Translations under genes and position numbers: made by a program
Assembly (NCBI GenBank): GCA_905612335.1
Contig: CAJQRT010000040.1
Location: 1 to 19,354, forward strand
Reading direction: 5' to 3'
From: an uncultured Candidatus Pelagibacter sp.
GTDB lineage: Bacteria; Pseudomonadota; Alphaproteobacteria; Pelagibacterales; Pelagibacteraceae
DNA: 19,354 bases
Part shown: positions 8,030-15,253 of the stretch, piece by piece
Layout of the letters: each line of letters starts with the position of its first letter
Position numbering within the stretch: position 1 is the stretch's first letter
Notes under the pieces: model-generated
Databases searched by the model: none
The model's input: only the letters and a program-made list of their open reading frames with translations
What the model was told of the DNA's origin: nothing

Positions 8030-8380
8030 ATGACAGATGAAAAAAAAAGTCTTTTAGACTTCTGGGAGGATCAAGTTAAGCAATCCCACACTTCAAGTAA
8101 TTATTATTTTAGAAAGTCACCTTCTCATTACCATTTGATGTTGTTAGTAATGCATGCATATAAGGTTGATGAAAAGCTTTCGGTAGAAGAATTAAAAACA
8201 AGACTTTTTAAAACTTCCAGACCAAAAGCGGCTTTAATAATTAATGAAGCGTGTATAAAGGGATTCTTCTTTTTAGAAAAAACTTCAACTGATCAGCGAA
8301 TAAAAAATATTAGGCCAAGTGAATCTTTTATTAATGAATTTAATGAATACTTACTCAGACTTAAAAACATAAGCTATTAA
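8030..8380 (+). CDS. Small probable winged-helix (MarR-like) regulator, 116 aa
   Basis: Soluble and basic, starting 5 bases after the fusion gene stop, so co-transcribed with it. Residues ~33-100 follow the layout of a MarR-like winged helix: a hydrophobic helix (HLMLLVMHAYKV), a helix-turn-helix-like stretch with SVEELKTRLF and KTSRPKAALIINEACIKGF, then a beta-wing with a DQR triplet at 88-90 preceding a strand (IKNIRPSESF), as in the D-x-R wing of MarR proteins. A terminal amphipathic helix (100-113) could dimerise. I infer that it may sense the substrate or a product and control this locus, possibly from the divergent promoter region. The assignment rests on pattern only; it could instead be a small accessory subunit. 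Its position between two enzyme genes is unusual for a regulator. Confidence 0.6.
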   Translation: MTDEKKSLLDFWEDQVKQSHTSSNYYFRKSPSHYHLMLLVMHAYKVDEKLSVEELKTRLFKTSRPKAALIINEACIKGFFFLEKTSTDQRIKNIRPSESFINEFNEYLLRLKNISY

Positions 8381-8483
8381 AGGTTTATTTAAGAACGTCA
8401 CACTTAATTACTATTTTATATATATATATTTTTGTTATAAAAATAATCCTATTAATTGTTTTTAAGAAGAATAATCTTTTCTC

Positions 8484-9812
8484 ATGTCAACTCTACCAAC
8501 TAAAGCTAAAGTAGTAATTATCGGTGGCGGAATTCATGGGTTAAGTACAGCATGGAAACTTTCTGAAACTTATAAAAATCCAGGTGATATTGTAATCTTG
8601 GAAAAAAAAGATACGGCAGCAGGTGCAAGCGGAATAGCTTGTGGTGTTATAAGAAATAATTATTTCCAACCAGCTATGAGAGAATTAATGGCTCACTCTG
8701 TTTCAGTGTGGGAAAGTGATCCTAAAGCTTGGAATTACAATGCAGTAGGATATTTGCAAATTTCTCCAGAAGTTATGCATGAAGATGTTGCTACAATTTA
8801 TGAACAGCAAAAAGCTATTGGATATGAATCAGAATTTATTGAAGGTGAAAAAGAATGTACTAAATATATGAAGGGTATGTTTGATGATTGGCAGGCACAA
8901 GGCATAACATCTGTACTTCATGAAAAAAAAGGTGGATATGCTTTTAATAAAGATTCAGTAAAAGCTCTTGAAAGTAAATCTGTTATAAATGGAGTTAATA
9001 TAGTTAAGGGTGTAACAGTTACAGGATTTAAAAAAGGAAGTACTGGTAAAGCGGTTACAGGTGTTGAAACAGATAAGGGACTTATTGAGTGTGAACAAGT
9101 CGTTGTTGGTGCTGGTCCTTGGGTTAGAGATTTTTGGAATATGTTGGAACTTCCAAAATTTGCCAATATTAAAGGACAGGATGGAAAATTTCATAAAGAA
9201 GATATGTGGAAATACTGGATGTTACAAGAAGGTGTTATCGGTGTTGATAAAGATTTTTTAAAAATGAATGATGGTGGTCAACCTCCAGTAATGCATGTCG
9301 ACTCAACTGCTCCATTATACTCAGACACAACCAAAAAATTACTTACAGAAGAACTTTGGGGAATTTATTACAAGCCAGATATTGAAGGTCTTGGTGTGCA
9401 GGGTGGGACATCTCCTTACATAGTTGATAAACATTTTGATGAAATAAATATTGATCCTTACGGACTTGACTCTCCTGAATTTCAAACAACAGAAGCTTTT
9501 AATGATATGTGGTGTTCAGCTTTAGCACATTGTCAAAAAAGGTTTGAGGGTAAAACAAATTTATATAGAAAAGGACCATCAGGTGGTCTTGGATGTATGA
9601 CTCCAGATAACTTTCCAATCTTTGATAGATTTTTAGAAAATGTTTATATGATAGCTGATGCTAACCATGGATATAAAATGATTGGTGTTGGCGAGCTTGT
9701 TGCAAAAGAAATTCTTGGAACTGAAAGTGAACTATTAAAACCTTTCAGATTTGATCGTTATGAAAAAGGTGAGCTTCACCCTACTTCAAATAGTCCATTT
9801 CCATGGAGCTAA
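8484..9812 (+). CDS. FAD-dependent amine dehydrogenase/oxidase, sarcosine oxidase beta-subunit (SoxB)-like
   Basis: Member of the DAO/SoxB family that oxidises secondary or tertiary amines such as sarcosine, dimethylglycine or N-methylglutamate. The 442 residues include the N-terminal dinucleotide fold VVIIGGGIHGLS (10-21) with the ribose-binding acid E40, a second flavin contact around VVVGAGPWVRDF (206-217), and the C-terminal GLGCMTPDNFPIF and DANHGYKMIGVG (392-403) blocks typical of the family. No signal peptide or membrane segment is seen, so it is cytosolic. The family includes dimethylglycine dehydrogenase, where FAD and folate domains are fused. Here the FAD part stands alone and the GcvT-like part is encoded upstream, while soxD, soxA and soxG partners are absent from the window. 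It has a 103-base AT-rich upstream gap with a weak AAGAAGAA ribosome site. Substrate is unresolved; betaine breakdown products are the leading guess. Confidence 0.87.
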   Translation: MSTLPTKAKVVIIGGGIHGLSTAWKLSETYKNPGDIVILEKKDTAAGASGIACGVIRNNYFQPAMRELMAHSVSVWESDPKAWNYNAVGYLQISPEVMHEDVATIYEQQKAIGYESEFIEGEKECTKYMKGMFDDWQAQGITSVLHEKKGGYAFNKDSVKALESKSVINGVNIVKGVTVTGFKKGSTGKAVTGVETDKGLIECEQVVVGAGPWVRDFWNMLELPKFANIKGQDGKFHKEDMWKYWMLQEGVIGVDKDFLKMNDGGQPPVMHVDSTAPLYSDTTKKLLTEELWGIYYKPDIEGLGVQGGTSPYIVDKHFDEINIDPYGLDSPEFQTTEAFNDMWCSALAHCQKRFEGKTNLYRKGPSGGLGCMTPDNFPIFDRFLENVYMIADANHGYKMIGVGELVAKEILGTESELLKPFRFDRYEKGELHPTSNSPFPWS

Positions 9813-10000
9813 GATCAGGGCTATAAAATTAAATTATATAAATTTTAAATCAAAAATAATTTTTTTTACACAACTTATGCAGGTAATTAACTCATTGTAG
9901 TTATACAAATTATATATATTTATTATAATCAAGATGCCTAGACACTAATATATTTTTCAGTTACGGTTCGTTAAATAAAAATTCATTAGAGGGAGAGATG
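9813..10000 (+). promoter_or_regulatory. Leader and probable promoter of the glutamine synthetase operon
   Basis: A gap of nearly 190 bases before the operon. It holds a perfect TATAAT at 9924-9929, with TTATAC at 9901-9906 seventeen bases upstream as a weak -35. The predicted start near 9936 leaves a leader of about 65 bases. A strong GAGGGAGAG Shine-Dalgarno (9988-9996) precedes two adjacent ATG codons; spacing favours the second, at 10001. No terminator for the SoxB-like gene and no known riboswitch was recognised in this gap. Confidence 0.4.
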
Positions 10001-11470
10001 ATGACTGATTTAGACAAGCACGTAGCACAACCTGGAAGAGACAAGTTAGTAAAGCAAGTTAGAGCTAAAATTAATGAACTAGGTGTCGAATATATTTATT
10101 TTCAATTTATTTCTGTAACTGGAAGAGTTGTTGGAAAAGGTATTCCTACTGATCACTGGGAAAGAACTTGTGAAAAGGGTTTTCAATTAGTTTACGGAGC
10201 AACAGCAAACTTGTTTGTTGATCGTCATGGAGATTATATTGGTTATGGACCAGAGGCAAAAGAGCTAGTTGGTATACCTGATCCTGAAACTTTTTGTCAG
10301 CTTCCTTGGGATAAAAAAGTTGCAAGAGTATTTGTTACTTGTTTTAGAAATAGAGAAGAAAGAGATAATCCAGGTGCACATTTAACTTCGGATTGTCGTG
10401 GAAATTTAAGAATGCATGCTCAAGAATTTAAAAAGAAACATGGCTACCAATTAAGAGTTGGAACTGAGCCGGAAATGATGTGGTTAACTAAAAATGAAGA
10501 TGGTTCGCCTACAGGTAAAGGTTATTCTAAACCTTATTGCTATCATATAGATCAATTTGAATCTCTGAGACCAGTTTTTATGCAGGTATTTAAGTACGCT
10601 AGAGCTATGGGTTTTGATATGATTCAAGGTGATCATGAAGATGCACCAGGACAATTAGAATTAAACTGGATGTACGATGATGTTTTGAGAAATGCAGATA
10701 GACTTTCTACTTACAGACAAATTTGTGCACAAGTAGCTAGAGAGTTTAATTTGATAGCTTGCTTTATGACAAAACCATTTATGGGTGTTTCAGCAAGTGG
10801 TTGTCACACTAATATGTCTTTGTGGACAGGTGGAAAAGATGTGGTTAATAAACTATCTCATAAATCTCTACCAGGAATGGATGAGGTATTTACTTATGTT
10901 GAGGGTGGAACAAATACTTTTATGCCTGATACTAAAGATATTCAATTACCAGGTAAAATTGGTTTGAAAGCTATTGGTGGTGTGATGAAACATTTGGGAG
11001 CATTAACTGCAATTGGTTCATCTACTGTAAACTCATACAGAAGATTATGGGACACAGGATTTTGGGCGCCTGTTTACGCTGACTGGGGATTTCAAAATAG
11101 AACTTGTGGATTAAGAGTATCTGCACCAGGAAGATTTGAATATCGTTCAGTTGATTCAATGCACAATCCATACTTAATGGGCTCAGGATTGTTAAAATGT
11201 TTTGATGATGGAATAACAAATAACATTGACCCGGGAAAGCCTGAGTCTAGAAGTATGTATGAAGCTCAAGCTGCTGGAAAAATAGTTAAAAAATTACCAA
11301 TGAGTCTCGGTGAGGCTTTAAATCGTTTGGCAGAAGATGAGGTTATAAAATCAGCTATGCCAGATGAAATGTATAAAGTTTTCCATTGGTATAAAAACGA
11401 TGAATGGGAAAAATTTTTAGGTGCAACAACTCAATGGGATCTAGATACTTATCTGGATTGTCTACCGTAA
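10001..11470 (+). CDS. glnT: Type III glutamine synthetase-like / gamma-glutamylmethylamide synthetase-like enzyme
   Basis: ATP-dependent ligase of the glutamine synthetase fold, joining ammonia or an amine such as methylamine to the gamma-carboxylate of glutamate. About 489 residues, longer than GmaS enzymes I know (about 440). Counting from the upstream ATG, motifs are GTEPEMMW (155-162, metal ligands), HEDAPGQLELN (213-223), GCHTNMSLW (268-276, ATP/metal), NSYRRL (345-350) and EYRSVDSMHNPYL (381-393, glutamate and metal). I see no clear adenylylation-tyrosine loop of the GlnA type I kind. Of two consecutive ATGs the second sits at better distance from the GAGGGAGAG ribosome site. It is the first gene of an operon with a GlxBCD-like glutamate synthase and Amt, which supports a role in capturing ammonia or methylamine. 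Whether ammonia or methylamine is the true substrate cannot be read from the sequence. Confidence 0.88.
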   Translation: MTDLDKHVAQPGRDKLVKQVRAKINELGVEYIYFQFISVTGRVVGKGIPTDHWERTCEKGFQLVYGATANLFVDRHGDYIGYGPEAKELVGIPDPETFCQLPWDKKVARVFVTCFRNREERDNPGAHLTSDCRGNLRMHAQEFKKKHGYQLRVGTEPEMMWLTKNEDGSPTGKGYSKPYCYHIDQFESLRPVFMQVFKYARAMGFDMIQGDHEDAPGQLELNWMYDDVLRNADRLSTYRQICAQVAREFNLIACFMTKPFMGVSASGCHTNMSLWTGGKDVVNKLSHKSLPGMDEVFTYVEGGTNTFMPDTKDIQLPGKIGLKAIGGVMKHLGALTAIGSSTVNSYRRLWDTGFWAPVYADWGFQNRTCGLRVSAPGRFEYRSVDSMHNPYLMGSGLLKCFDDGITNNIDPGKPESRSMYEAQAAGKIVKKLPMSLGEALNRLAEDEVIKSAMPDEMYKVFHWYKNDEWEKFLGATTQWDLDTYLDCLP

Positions 11471-11498
11471 TCTTAATTATCAATAAAGGGAGAGAAAT

Positions 11499-12443
11499 AT
11501 GTGTGGTATCGCAGGTTTAATTCATAGAGGAAAATCTTCCAATGTAGGAAGTGAACTACAGGGGATGTTACAAGCATTAAAGCATAGAGGGGAAGATTCT
11601 ACTGGTTATGCTTTGTATGGTGATACAGATGGTAAAAATTTTATCATGCGTTTTAAAGTAGGTGAAAATGTAGGTGAAGGTAGTTCTTCAATAATGGAAG
11701 ATGTTTCAGTTTACGATGCAAGAAAAAAAATAGTTGATCAATACCTCTCAGAATTAGGTGCAAAAATAGTTAAAGAAGAAAGAGTTCTACCCTATTCTTT
11801 AAGATATGAACTTGCTTACGATGCAAAAGATCTATTAGAGTTTTCTCAGAAGATAGAAAGTATTCCTGGAGTTGAAATTCTTTCTATGGGAAAATCACTG
11901 GAAGTAATTAAAGATTTGGGTAATGCTAAAATGGTTTGTGACAGATACAGTTTAGATAAAGTAGTTGGAACTCACGCAATTGGTCATGCTAGAATGGCTA
12001 CTGAATCTGGTGTTGACATTAAGTCTGCTCACCCTTTTTGGGGTTATCCTTTTAGTGATGTTTCTGTGGTTCACAATGGTCAACTAACTAACTATTGGAA
12101 CAACAGAAGATTGCTTGAGAATAAGGGGATGAGATTTATGTCTGAATGTGATTCAGAGTTAATCGCTGTTTATATTGCACAAAAAATGAGAGAAGGAGCA
12201 TCTCTTGAAGAGGGTATGAAAGCTTCTTTAACAGGTCTTGATGGTGTGTTTACATATTTTGTAGCAACCAAAGATTCTTTAGGAATGGCAAAAGATACTA
12301 TGGCTGCAAAACCTTTGGTTCTTTATGAATCAGACGATCTAGTAGCAATGGGTTCAGAAGAAATAGCAATCAGATCAGTTCTACCACAAGAGATAGATAC
12401 ATATGATCCATATGATGGAGAGGTAAAAGTATGGCAAATTTAA
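11499..12443 (+). CDS. Class II glutamine amidotransferase subunit (GlxB/MgsA-like), copy 1
   Basis: Ntn-hydrolase that cleaves glutamine (or gamma-glutamylmethylamide) and passes ammonia (or methylamine) to a synthase partner. The catalytic Cys is residue 2 (MCGIAGL, exposed after Met removal). Other family marks are HRGEDSTG (29-36), GHARMAT (162-168), HPF (178-180), HNGQLTN (192-198) and ECDSE (216-220). An insert of about 90 residues lies between the first and second blocks, shared with copy 2 but absent in short PurF/GltB amidotransferase domains. Total length 314 residues. A strong AAAGGGAGAGA ribosome site supports the start. It follows glnT by 28 bases and overlaps the next gene by 13 bases, indicating coupled translation with the GXGXG subunit. 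It is more divergent from the canonical N-methylglutamate synthase amidotransferase than copy 2. Confidence 0.9.
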   Translation: MCGIAGLIHRGKSSNVGSELQGMLQALKHRGEDSTGYALYGDTDGKNFIMRFKVGENVGEGSSSIMEDVSVYDARKKIVDQYLSELGAKIVKEERVLPYSLRYELAYDAKDLLEFSQKIESIPGVEILSMGKSLEVIKDLGNAKMVCDRYSLDKVVGTHAIGHARMATESGVDIKSAHPFWGYPFSDVSVVHNGQLTNYWNNRRLLENKGMRFMSECDSELIAVYIAQKMREGASLEEGMKASLTGLDGVFTYFVATKDSLGMAKDTMAAKPLVLYESDDLVAMGSEEIAIRSVLPQEIDTYDPYDGEVKVWQI

Positions 12444-13285
12444 AGACTACAGAAAAAAAGACAAAGTCACAATCAATGGGTATGCACTCAGAAGTTTTGA
12501 CTGGAAGAACTCAACAAAAGTTTTTTAATCCTGATGAAGGTGAAAATCTTTATTATTTTGGCACTTACGATGTTGATTTTAATAAAAGAACAGAGCTAGA
12601 TGTTAAAGAAATGACAGCTGCTGATGCTAATAAAGAAATTGATAACTTAATGAGCCAAGGTTTTGGAACAATCGTAATCAAAAACCCTCAAGGAAAACAC
12701 AGTTTAGGTGTTGGTATTTTAAATAAACTAAATTTAATTTTTGAAGGAAGTTTAGGTTATTTTGGTATGGGATCTTGTGACGGACCTACTGTAAGAATTA
12801 ATGGTAGAGTTGGTTGGTCTTGTGCAGAAAACTTAATGGCTGGAAAAGTTGTTATAGAAAAAAATGCTGGATCTTGTTTTGGTGCAGCTATTAGGGGTGG
12901 AGATTTAATTTGTAAAGGTAGTGTTGGTGCTAGAACTGGTATCGATATGAAGGGTGGAACTATTATTGTTGGTGGTGATGCTGGGGCTTTTACAGGTTTC
13001 ATGATGCAAAGAGGAAGAATAATTATTTTAGGTGATGTTGGAATAAATTTAGGAGATTCTATGTATGATGGAACAATTTTCATTGGTGGAAAAATTGGTT
13101 CTTTTGGAAGTGATGCAATTCCTGCTGATCTAACTGATACTGACCAAGACTGGTTAAAAAGAAAATTGAAAGTTGCAGAGATTGGTGAAAAATTTGACGT
13201 CAGTAAAATGACAAAAATAGTCGCAGGGAAAAAACTTTGGAACTATGATAATCTAGAACCTCATGAAAAGAAAGGAGCTATATAA
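12431..13285 (+). CDS. GXGXG beta-helix subunit of a glutamate-synthase-like enzyme (GlxC/MgsB-like), copy 1
   Basis: Corresponds to the C-terminal structural domain of GltB, here a separate protein of 284 residues. Residues ~100-235 form the right-handed beta-helix, seen as recurrent G-x-x-G turns about every 18-20 residues (GSLGYFG, GRVGWSCAENLMAG, GSVGARTG, GDAGAFTG, GDVGINLGD, GKIGSFG). It has no catalytic residues of its own; it holds the amidotransferase and FMN subunits together. An N-terminal region of about 95 residues, including a Lys/Thr-rich start, is longer than in copy 2. The ATG is preceded by GGAGAGG inside the end of the amidotransferase gene. Its stop overlaps the next ATG by one base, so the three subunits should be made together. 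Confidence 0.88.
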   Translation: MANLKTTEKKTKSQSMGMHSEVLTGRTQQKFFNPDEGENLYYFGTYDVDFNKRTELDVKEMTAADANKEIDNLMSQGFGTIVIKNPQGKHSLGVGILNKLNLIFEGSLGYFGMGSCDGPTVRINGRVGWSCAENLMAGKVVIEKNAGSCFGAAIRGGDLICKGSVGARTGIDMKGGTIIVGGDAGAFTGFMMQRGRIIILGDVGINLGDSMYDGTIFIGGKIGSFGSDAIPADLTDTDQDWLKRKLKVAEIGEKFDVSKMTKIVAGKKLWNYDNLEPHEKKGAI

Positions 13286-14709
13286 TGGCTAAAAAGAAAA
13301 CTAAAAAAAATGAAAAAAAATTAAAAAAAGCAAGCGGTAATGTTGGTGGGAAAGCTGACGTTCATGTGCATGAAGAAGGAAAAAGAAATAAAAGTTTATT
13401 AGGTCACAATGCTATTTTTACTCCAGAAGTCATAGACGATATTCATATTAAAGCTCAGCTTGGAAGATACAGAATGCGTGGAATGGCATTAATGAAAAAA
13501 ATTCCAACGTTTGATGATTTAGTTTTCTTACCAGGTACTCTTACAAGATTTGTAATCGAAGGTTATAGAGAGAAATGTGAAACAAAAACTATAATTGGAC
13601 CAAACTGTGAAAACCCAATTGAGCTAGATATACCAGTATATGTTACTGGTATGAGTTTTGGTGCACTTTCTTATGAAGCAAAAACTGCTTTAGCAAGAGG
13701 AGCAACAATGGCTGGGAGCGCTACATGCTCAGGTGAAGGTGGAATGATTCCAGATGAGAGAAGATATTCTGAAAAATGGTATTACCAGTGTATTCAATCA
13801 AGGTATGGTTTTAATCCTCATCACGCTCAACTTGCTGATGCGATTGAAGTATTTATTGGTCAAGGACAAAAAGTTGGAATGGGTGGGCATTTAATGGGTC
13901 AAAAAGTTACTGACCAAGTTGCAGAAATGAGATCCCTACCCTCTGGTATTGATCAAAGATCTCCAGCAAGACACCCTGACTGGTTAGGTCCAGATGATTT
14001 AGCTTTAAAGGTTGAAGAATTAAGACAGTTAACAAAAAATAAAGTGCCGATTCAATTAAAGCTAGGTGCATCAAAAGTTTATGATGATGTTCGTATGGCT
14101 GCAAAATGTAATCCTGACTCAATCTTTTTAGATGGGATGGAAGGTTCGACTGGAGCAGGTCCTCATATAGCTGCTGCAAATACTGGTATTCCTGGTATTG
14201 CTGCAATCAGAGAAGCAAGAAGAGCTATTGATGATGTTGGTAAAACTGGTCAAGTAACTTTAATTTATGCTGGTGGTGTTAGAGATGGTGCTGATATGGC
14301 AAAAGCTTTGGCGTTAGGTGCTGATGCAATAGCAATTGGAACTGGTGCTTTAATAGCGCTGAACTGTAATAAAGATATTCCAGAAGCAAACTTTGAAAAA
14401 GAGATGGGTGTTAAAGCTGGTGATTGTTATCACTGCCATACTGGACGTTGTCCAGTAGGTGTTGCAACACAAGACCCTAAATTAAGAGCTAGATTAAATC
14501 CTGATGATGCTGCATTAAGAGTTTATAATTACCTTCATGCAATGACATTAGAAGCTCAGCTTTTAGCAAGAGCTTGTGGTAAAACTAATATTCACTCTTT
14601 AGAGCCTGAAGATTTAGCTGCATTAACAATGGAAGCATCTGCATTAGCAAAAGTTCCAATGACTGGAACCAACTATACTGTTGGTGTTGATAATTATCAT
14701 AAAATATAA
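13285..14709 (+). CDS. FMN / Fe-S glutamate-synthase core subunit (GlxD/MgsC/GltB-central-like), copy 1
   Basis: Catalytic FMN TIM-barrel that reductively aminates 2-oxoglutarate using ammonia (or methylamine) from the amidotransferase subunit. The 474 residues show VTGMSFGALS (120-129), the barrel block GIDQRSPARHPDWLGPDD (221-238), the loop FLDGMEGSTGAGP (281-293), phosphate-binding YAGGVRDGADMAKALALGADAIAIG (328-352) and the iron-sulfur block CYHCHTGRCPVGVATQ with C381, C384 and C389. The first ~40 residues are a lysine-rich tail absent from copy 2. Its ATG shares a base with the preceding stop and has an AAAGGAGC ribosome site. Compared with copy 2 it has GEGGMIPDERRYSEK instead of GDGGMTPEERGQSKN and HLMGQKVTDQVAEM instead of MLLGQKISDRVAEM, so the two are distinct subfamilies. 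The electron donor is not encoded nearby. Confidence 0.9.
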   Translation: MAKKKTKKNEKKLKKASGNVGGKADVHVHEEGKRNKSLLGHNAIFTPEVIDDIHIKAQLGRYRMRGMALMKKIPTFDDLVFLPGTLTRFVIEGYREKCETKTIIGPNCENPIELDIPVYVTGMSFGALSYEAKTALARGATMAGSATCSGEGGMIPDERRYSEKWYYQCIQSRYGFNPHHAQLADAIEVFIGQGQKVGMGGHLMGQKVTDQVAEMRSLPSGIDQRSPARHPDWLGPDDLALKVEELRQLTKNKVPIQLKLGASKVYDDVRMAAKCNPDSIFLDGMEGSTGAGPHIAAANTGIPGIAAIREARRAIDDVGKTGQVTLIYAGGVRDGADMAKALALGADAIAIGTGALIALNCNKDIPEANFEKEMGVKAGDCYHCHTGRCPVGVATQDPKLRARLNPDDAALRVYNYLHAMTLEAQLLARACGKTNIHSLEPEDLAALTMEASALAKVPMTGTNYTVGVDNYHKI

Positions 14710-14718
14710 GGATCAAAA

Positions 14719-15126
14719 ATGGTTAAAAAAAAAGTAAAAGCAAAAGTTAAAAAAGAAAAAAAACTTAAACTAGGTACTTTTAAAGAGACTGCTAGAGAAA
14801 AGCTAATTGGTCAACATATTGGATATAGATATGATGTTAACTTATTGCCTGATTATAAAAAGATTACTCCATTCTTAAAAAAATATGTAGAAGCTATGGG
14901 GTGGGATGATCTTAACTGGTTAGAAGATGTTCATATGGGTTATGAAGAAGATAGACCTGCTGTATTTTGCAGAAATGCAAATGGTTGGGTTACAATTCCA
15001 AAATCAATTAAATTACCTAATAATCAACAAGACAGAGATATGATTGCAAGAGAGCTTTTAGTTAAGTTTCAAATGTCTCCAAAACATCCTCTTGTTGATT
15101 TGAAAAAAGCATACTTAAAATTTTAA
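14719..15126 (+). CDS. Conserved-looking protein of unknown function, 135 aa, end of glutamate-synthase unit
   Basis: I do not recognise this family. It opens with a Lys-rich tail of about 20 residues (MVKKKVKAKVKKEKK), resembling the tail on the FMN core subunit encoded just before it. The remaining 115 residues look like a compact soluble domain rich in aromatics (GYRYDVNLLPDY, EAMGWDDLNWLEDVHMGYEED, NANGWVTIP) with a C-terminal helix (DRDMIARELLVKFQM). There is no signal peptide, membrane segment or cysteine pair. It begins 9 bases after the FMN-core stop with an AAGGATC ribosome site, so it is co-translated with the enzyme and is a candidate accessory subunit. A short weak hairpin lies downstream, before amt. 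Confidence 0.75.
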   Translation: MVKKKVKAKVKKEKKLKLGTFKETAREKLIGQHIGYRYDVNLLPDYKKITPFLKKYVEAMGWDDLNWLEDVHMGYEEDRPAVFCRNANGWVTIPKSIKLPNNQQDRDMIARELLVKFQMSPKHPLVDLKKAYLKF

Positions 15127-15253
15127 TCTCTCCCTTATAAGTTGATTAATTCTTAATTCCCTACGTTTTTACGGGTTCTTTTAAGCACTGTTTAGTTTGT
15201 CACATACACATAAATTTTATAGGCTCCCTTAAACTAATAAGGAGAGAGAGATT
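15125..15253 (+). promoter_or_regulatory. amt leader with possible promoter and an anti-Shine-Dalgarno inverted repeat
   Basis: The gap holds three signals. First, TTGTCA (15197-15202), a 5-of-6 match to a -35 box, with TATAGG or TAGGCT (15218-15225) as a weak -10. Second, the strong AAGGAGAGAGAG ribosome site (15239-15250) before the amt ATG. Third, AATCTCTCCCTTAT (15125-15138), which could pair over 14 bases with AATAAGGAGAGAGAGATT (15236-15253) with a 3-base bulge. Transcripts reading through from upstream would carry the anti-Shine-Dalgarno; transcripts from the local promoter would not. Confidence 0.4.
15159..15183 (+). terminator. Possible weak terminator before amt
   Basis: CCCTACG-TTTT-ACGGG gives only a short, imperfect hairpin (a CGT/ACG core with flanking C-G pairs and a mismatch), followed by TTCTTTT. 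It may partly separate amt from the glutamate-synthase genes. The stem is weak, so the call is tentative. Confidence 0.3.

Noticed and set aside
8413..8432. TA dinucleotide run
   Set aside because: Simple AT-rich spacer sequence; too short and low in complexity to support a function.
9930..9996. Glycine or SAM-type riboswitch in the glnT leader
   Set aside because: The leader is short and AT-rich, and I could not find the conserved core motifs of either class.
12757..13083. Minus-strand 108-codon open frame rich in Pro and Ile
   Set aside because: It is the antisense of the regular Gly-rich beta-helix repeats of the GXGXG gene.
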